Shown here one piece after another: positions 63,269-64,000 of a stretch of 64,000 nucleotides of DNA. The notes under the pieces are model-generated. The model was not told the origin of the DNA. It did not search any database and worked only from the letters and a program-made list of their open reading frames with translations. The DNA comes from an uncultured Clostridia bacterium. GTDB lineage: Bacteria; Bacillota; Clostridia; Oscillospirales; Ruminococcaceae. Each line of letters opens with the position of its first letter. Positions within the stretch are counted from its first letter, which is position 1. Made by a program: the position numbers and the translations under genes. The DNA lies in the NCBI GenBank assembly GCA_947589185.1, contig CANQCK010000001.1, forward strand, positions 409,685-473,684, written 5' to 3'.

Positions 63269-64000
63269 CTATTTCACCTTTTTCTTAACGACCTTGCTCC
63301 ACTTACCGTAACTTGTATTGCCGTTTACCTTTTTATATGCTCTAACCTTAACAAAATACTTTTTCTTAGATTTCAACCTCTTTATTGTTATCTTGTTTTT
63401 CTTGACCTTAACCGTTTTCTTGCCTTTGAATTTATTATTTTTAGCGTACATTACTTCATACCCTGTCGCTCCGCTTACCTTTTTCCACTTTACATTAAGC
63501 TTCTTTTTCTTTGCGGTCAGTTTAACAGATTTTACTTTGGCGGGTTTTGGAACGGTAACTTTGTTTGTGCTTGGGTTTGTCTTTTTGTTATTTGTTGGAC
63601 TGACGGTTTTATTTGGTTTGGTTGAGTTGTTGTTTGGATTGTTGGGTGTATTTGAGCCATCTAAAAGCTCATATTTTAAATCATTTTCTATTGCATATTG
63701 TTCTGCATAACTACCTTTATAGCATTTAATTGTTAAATCAAAACAAAAATAAAACGCATCATCTTCAATACTTGTTACGCTATTTCCTATTGTTACGTTT
63801 GTTAAGCTTTCACAATATTCAAACGCACTATATCCAATGCTTGTTACACCGTTTGGAATTGTTATACTTGTTAAACTTTTACAATTCTTAAACGCATAAT
63901 CTCCAATGCTTATTACGCTGTTTGGGATTGCTATGTTTTTTAAACTTTCACAATACGCAAACGCACGATCTCCAATACTTATTACACTGTTTGGTATTGT
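63269..64000 (-). CDS. BspA-like LRR protein with Fn3-like tail, N-terminal part outside the window
   Basis: The frame is open from the stop at 63269 to the right edge, so only the C-terminal ~240 residues are seen. At the edge there are four or five LRR_5 repeats ([20 protein letters not shown] and similar on the minus strand), then a cysteine-containing cap, an Asn/Pro/Thr/Lys linker, and a basic Fn3-like domain ending [13 protein letters not shown]. The tail is nearly identical to that of the LRR protein at 58357-60459, indicating recent duplication. The ATG at 63451 is internal and not the start. Confidence 0.88.
   Translation of the reverse strand, partial: TIPNSVISIGDRAFAYCESLKNIAIPNSVISIGDYAFKNCKSLTSITIPNGVTSIGYSAFEYCESLTNVTIGNSVTSIEDDAFYFCFDLTIKCYKGSYAEQYAIENDLKYELLDGSNTPNNPNNNSTKPNKTVSPTNNKKTNPSTNKVTVPKPAKVKSVKLTAKKKKLNVKWKKVSGATGYEVMYAKNNKFKGKKTVKVKKNKITIKRLKSKKKYFVKVRAYKKVNGNTSYGKWSKVVKKKVK

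Noticed and set aside
63269..63451. 60-aa stand-alone basic protein
   Set aside because: The frame is open upstream through the Fn3-like and LRR parts to the window edge; the ATG is internal.

Overview
The window reads as one contiguous chromosomal stretch of a low-GC Gram-positive anaerobe of the class Clostridia. It most resembles a gut Oscillospiraceae/Ruminococcus-type genome. The sequence signs are strong AGGAGG ribosome sites, consensus TTGACA-17-TATAAT promoters, T-box and M-box leaders, a 6S RNA, SpoIID, LytR-CpsA-Psr and MocR-type proteins, and BspA-like leucine-rich-repeat (LRR) surface proteins. The genus is inference; no rRNA or tRNA gene was found to anchor it.

Layout. 1-5.4 kb: an aldolase-like protein, YchF, TrpS and a class I aminotransferase, all on the minus strand, set among a GC-rich intergenic repeat family. 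5.5-17.5 kb: a minus-strand teichoic-acid-like locus. Its order of transcription is CDP-polyol phosphotransferase, cytidylyltransferase (TarI/IspD-like), polyol-phosphate reductase (TarJ-like), a second phosphotransferase, a third broken by one in-frame TGA, a 34-codon gene remnant, a 1444-aa two-headed transferase with a HAD-like centre, and the TagG/TagH exporter. 17.7-19.6 kb: an M-box leader, a leader peptide overlapping a perfect inverted repeat, and mgtE. 19.7-23.3 kb: the ylxM-ffh-rpsP-khpA information cluster and a putative nuclease-fold protein. 23.4-28.7 kb: a D,D-carboxypeptidase, two unknown proteins, a HAD phosphatase and an LCP ligase. The LCP protein could attach the polymer made by the teichoic locus.

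28.7-30.7 kb holds no protein gene except a DUF1292 gene. It contains a 6S RNA and an unusual minus-strand transcription unit of about 790 nt. That unit has its own promoter and terminator and carries 120-bp tandem repeats; each repeat holds ribosome sites followed by two- or three-codon reading frames, mostly M-x-Cys-stop. This is the strongest candidate for something undescribed. 30.7-34.7 kb: Gx transporter and NusG-II proteins, a possible small RNA, murA with a TTG start, a WalJ-like hydrolase and rlmH.

34.8-53.2 kb is a long minus-strand block: a lipoprotein foldase-like protein, cyclophilin, cysS and cysE behind a cysteine-type T-box, pgsA, a secreted MBL protein with Ig-like repeats, rimO, recX, recA, a DUF1294 protein, prmC, a DUF1385 protein, a two-component pair, a lipoprotein and citrate synthase. 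53.3-64 kb is rich in secreted repeat proteins (YD-like, Ser/Asp-rich and LRR types) that share a basic Fn3-like C-terminal module. Between them lie spoIID, an orphan sensor kinase, a ribbon-helix-helix protein and gap. The last LRR gene runs off the right edge.

Several longest-frame starts were moved downstream where ribosome-site spacing or a promoter decided the matter. These include mgtE, murA, the large transferase, rlmH, rimO, citrate synthase and the large LRR gene.
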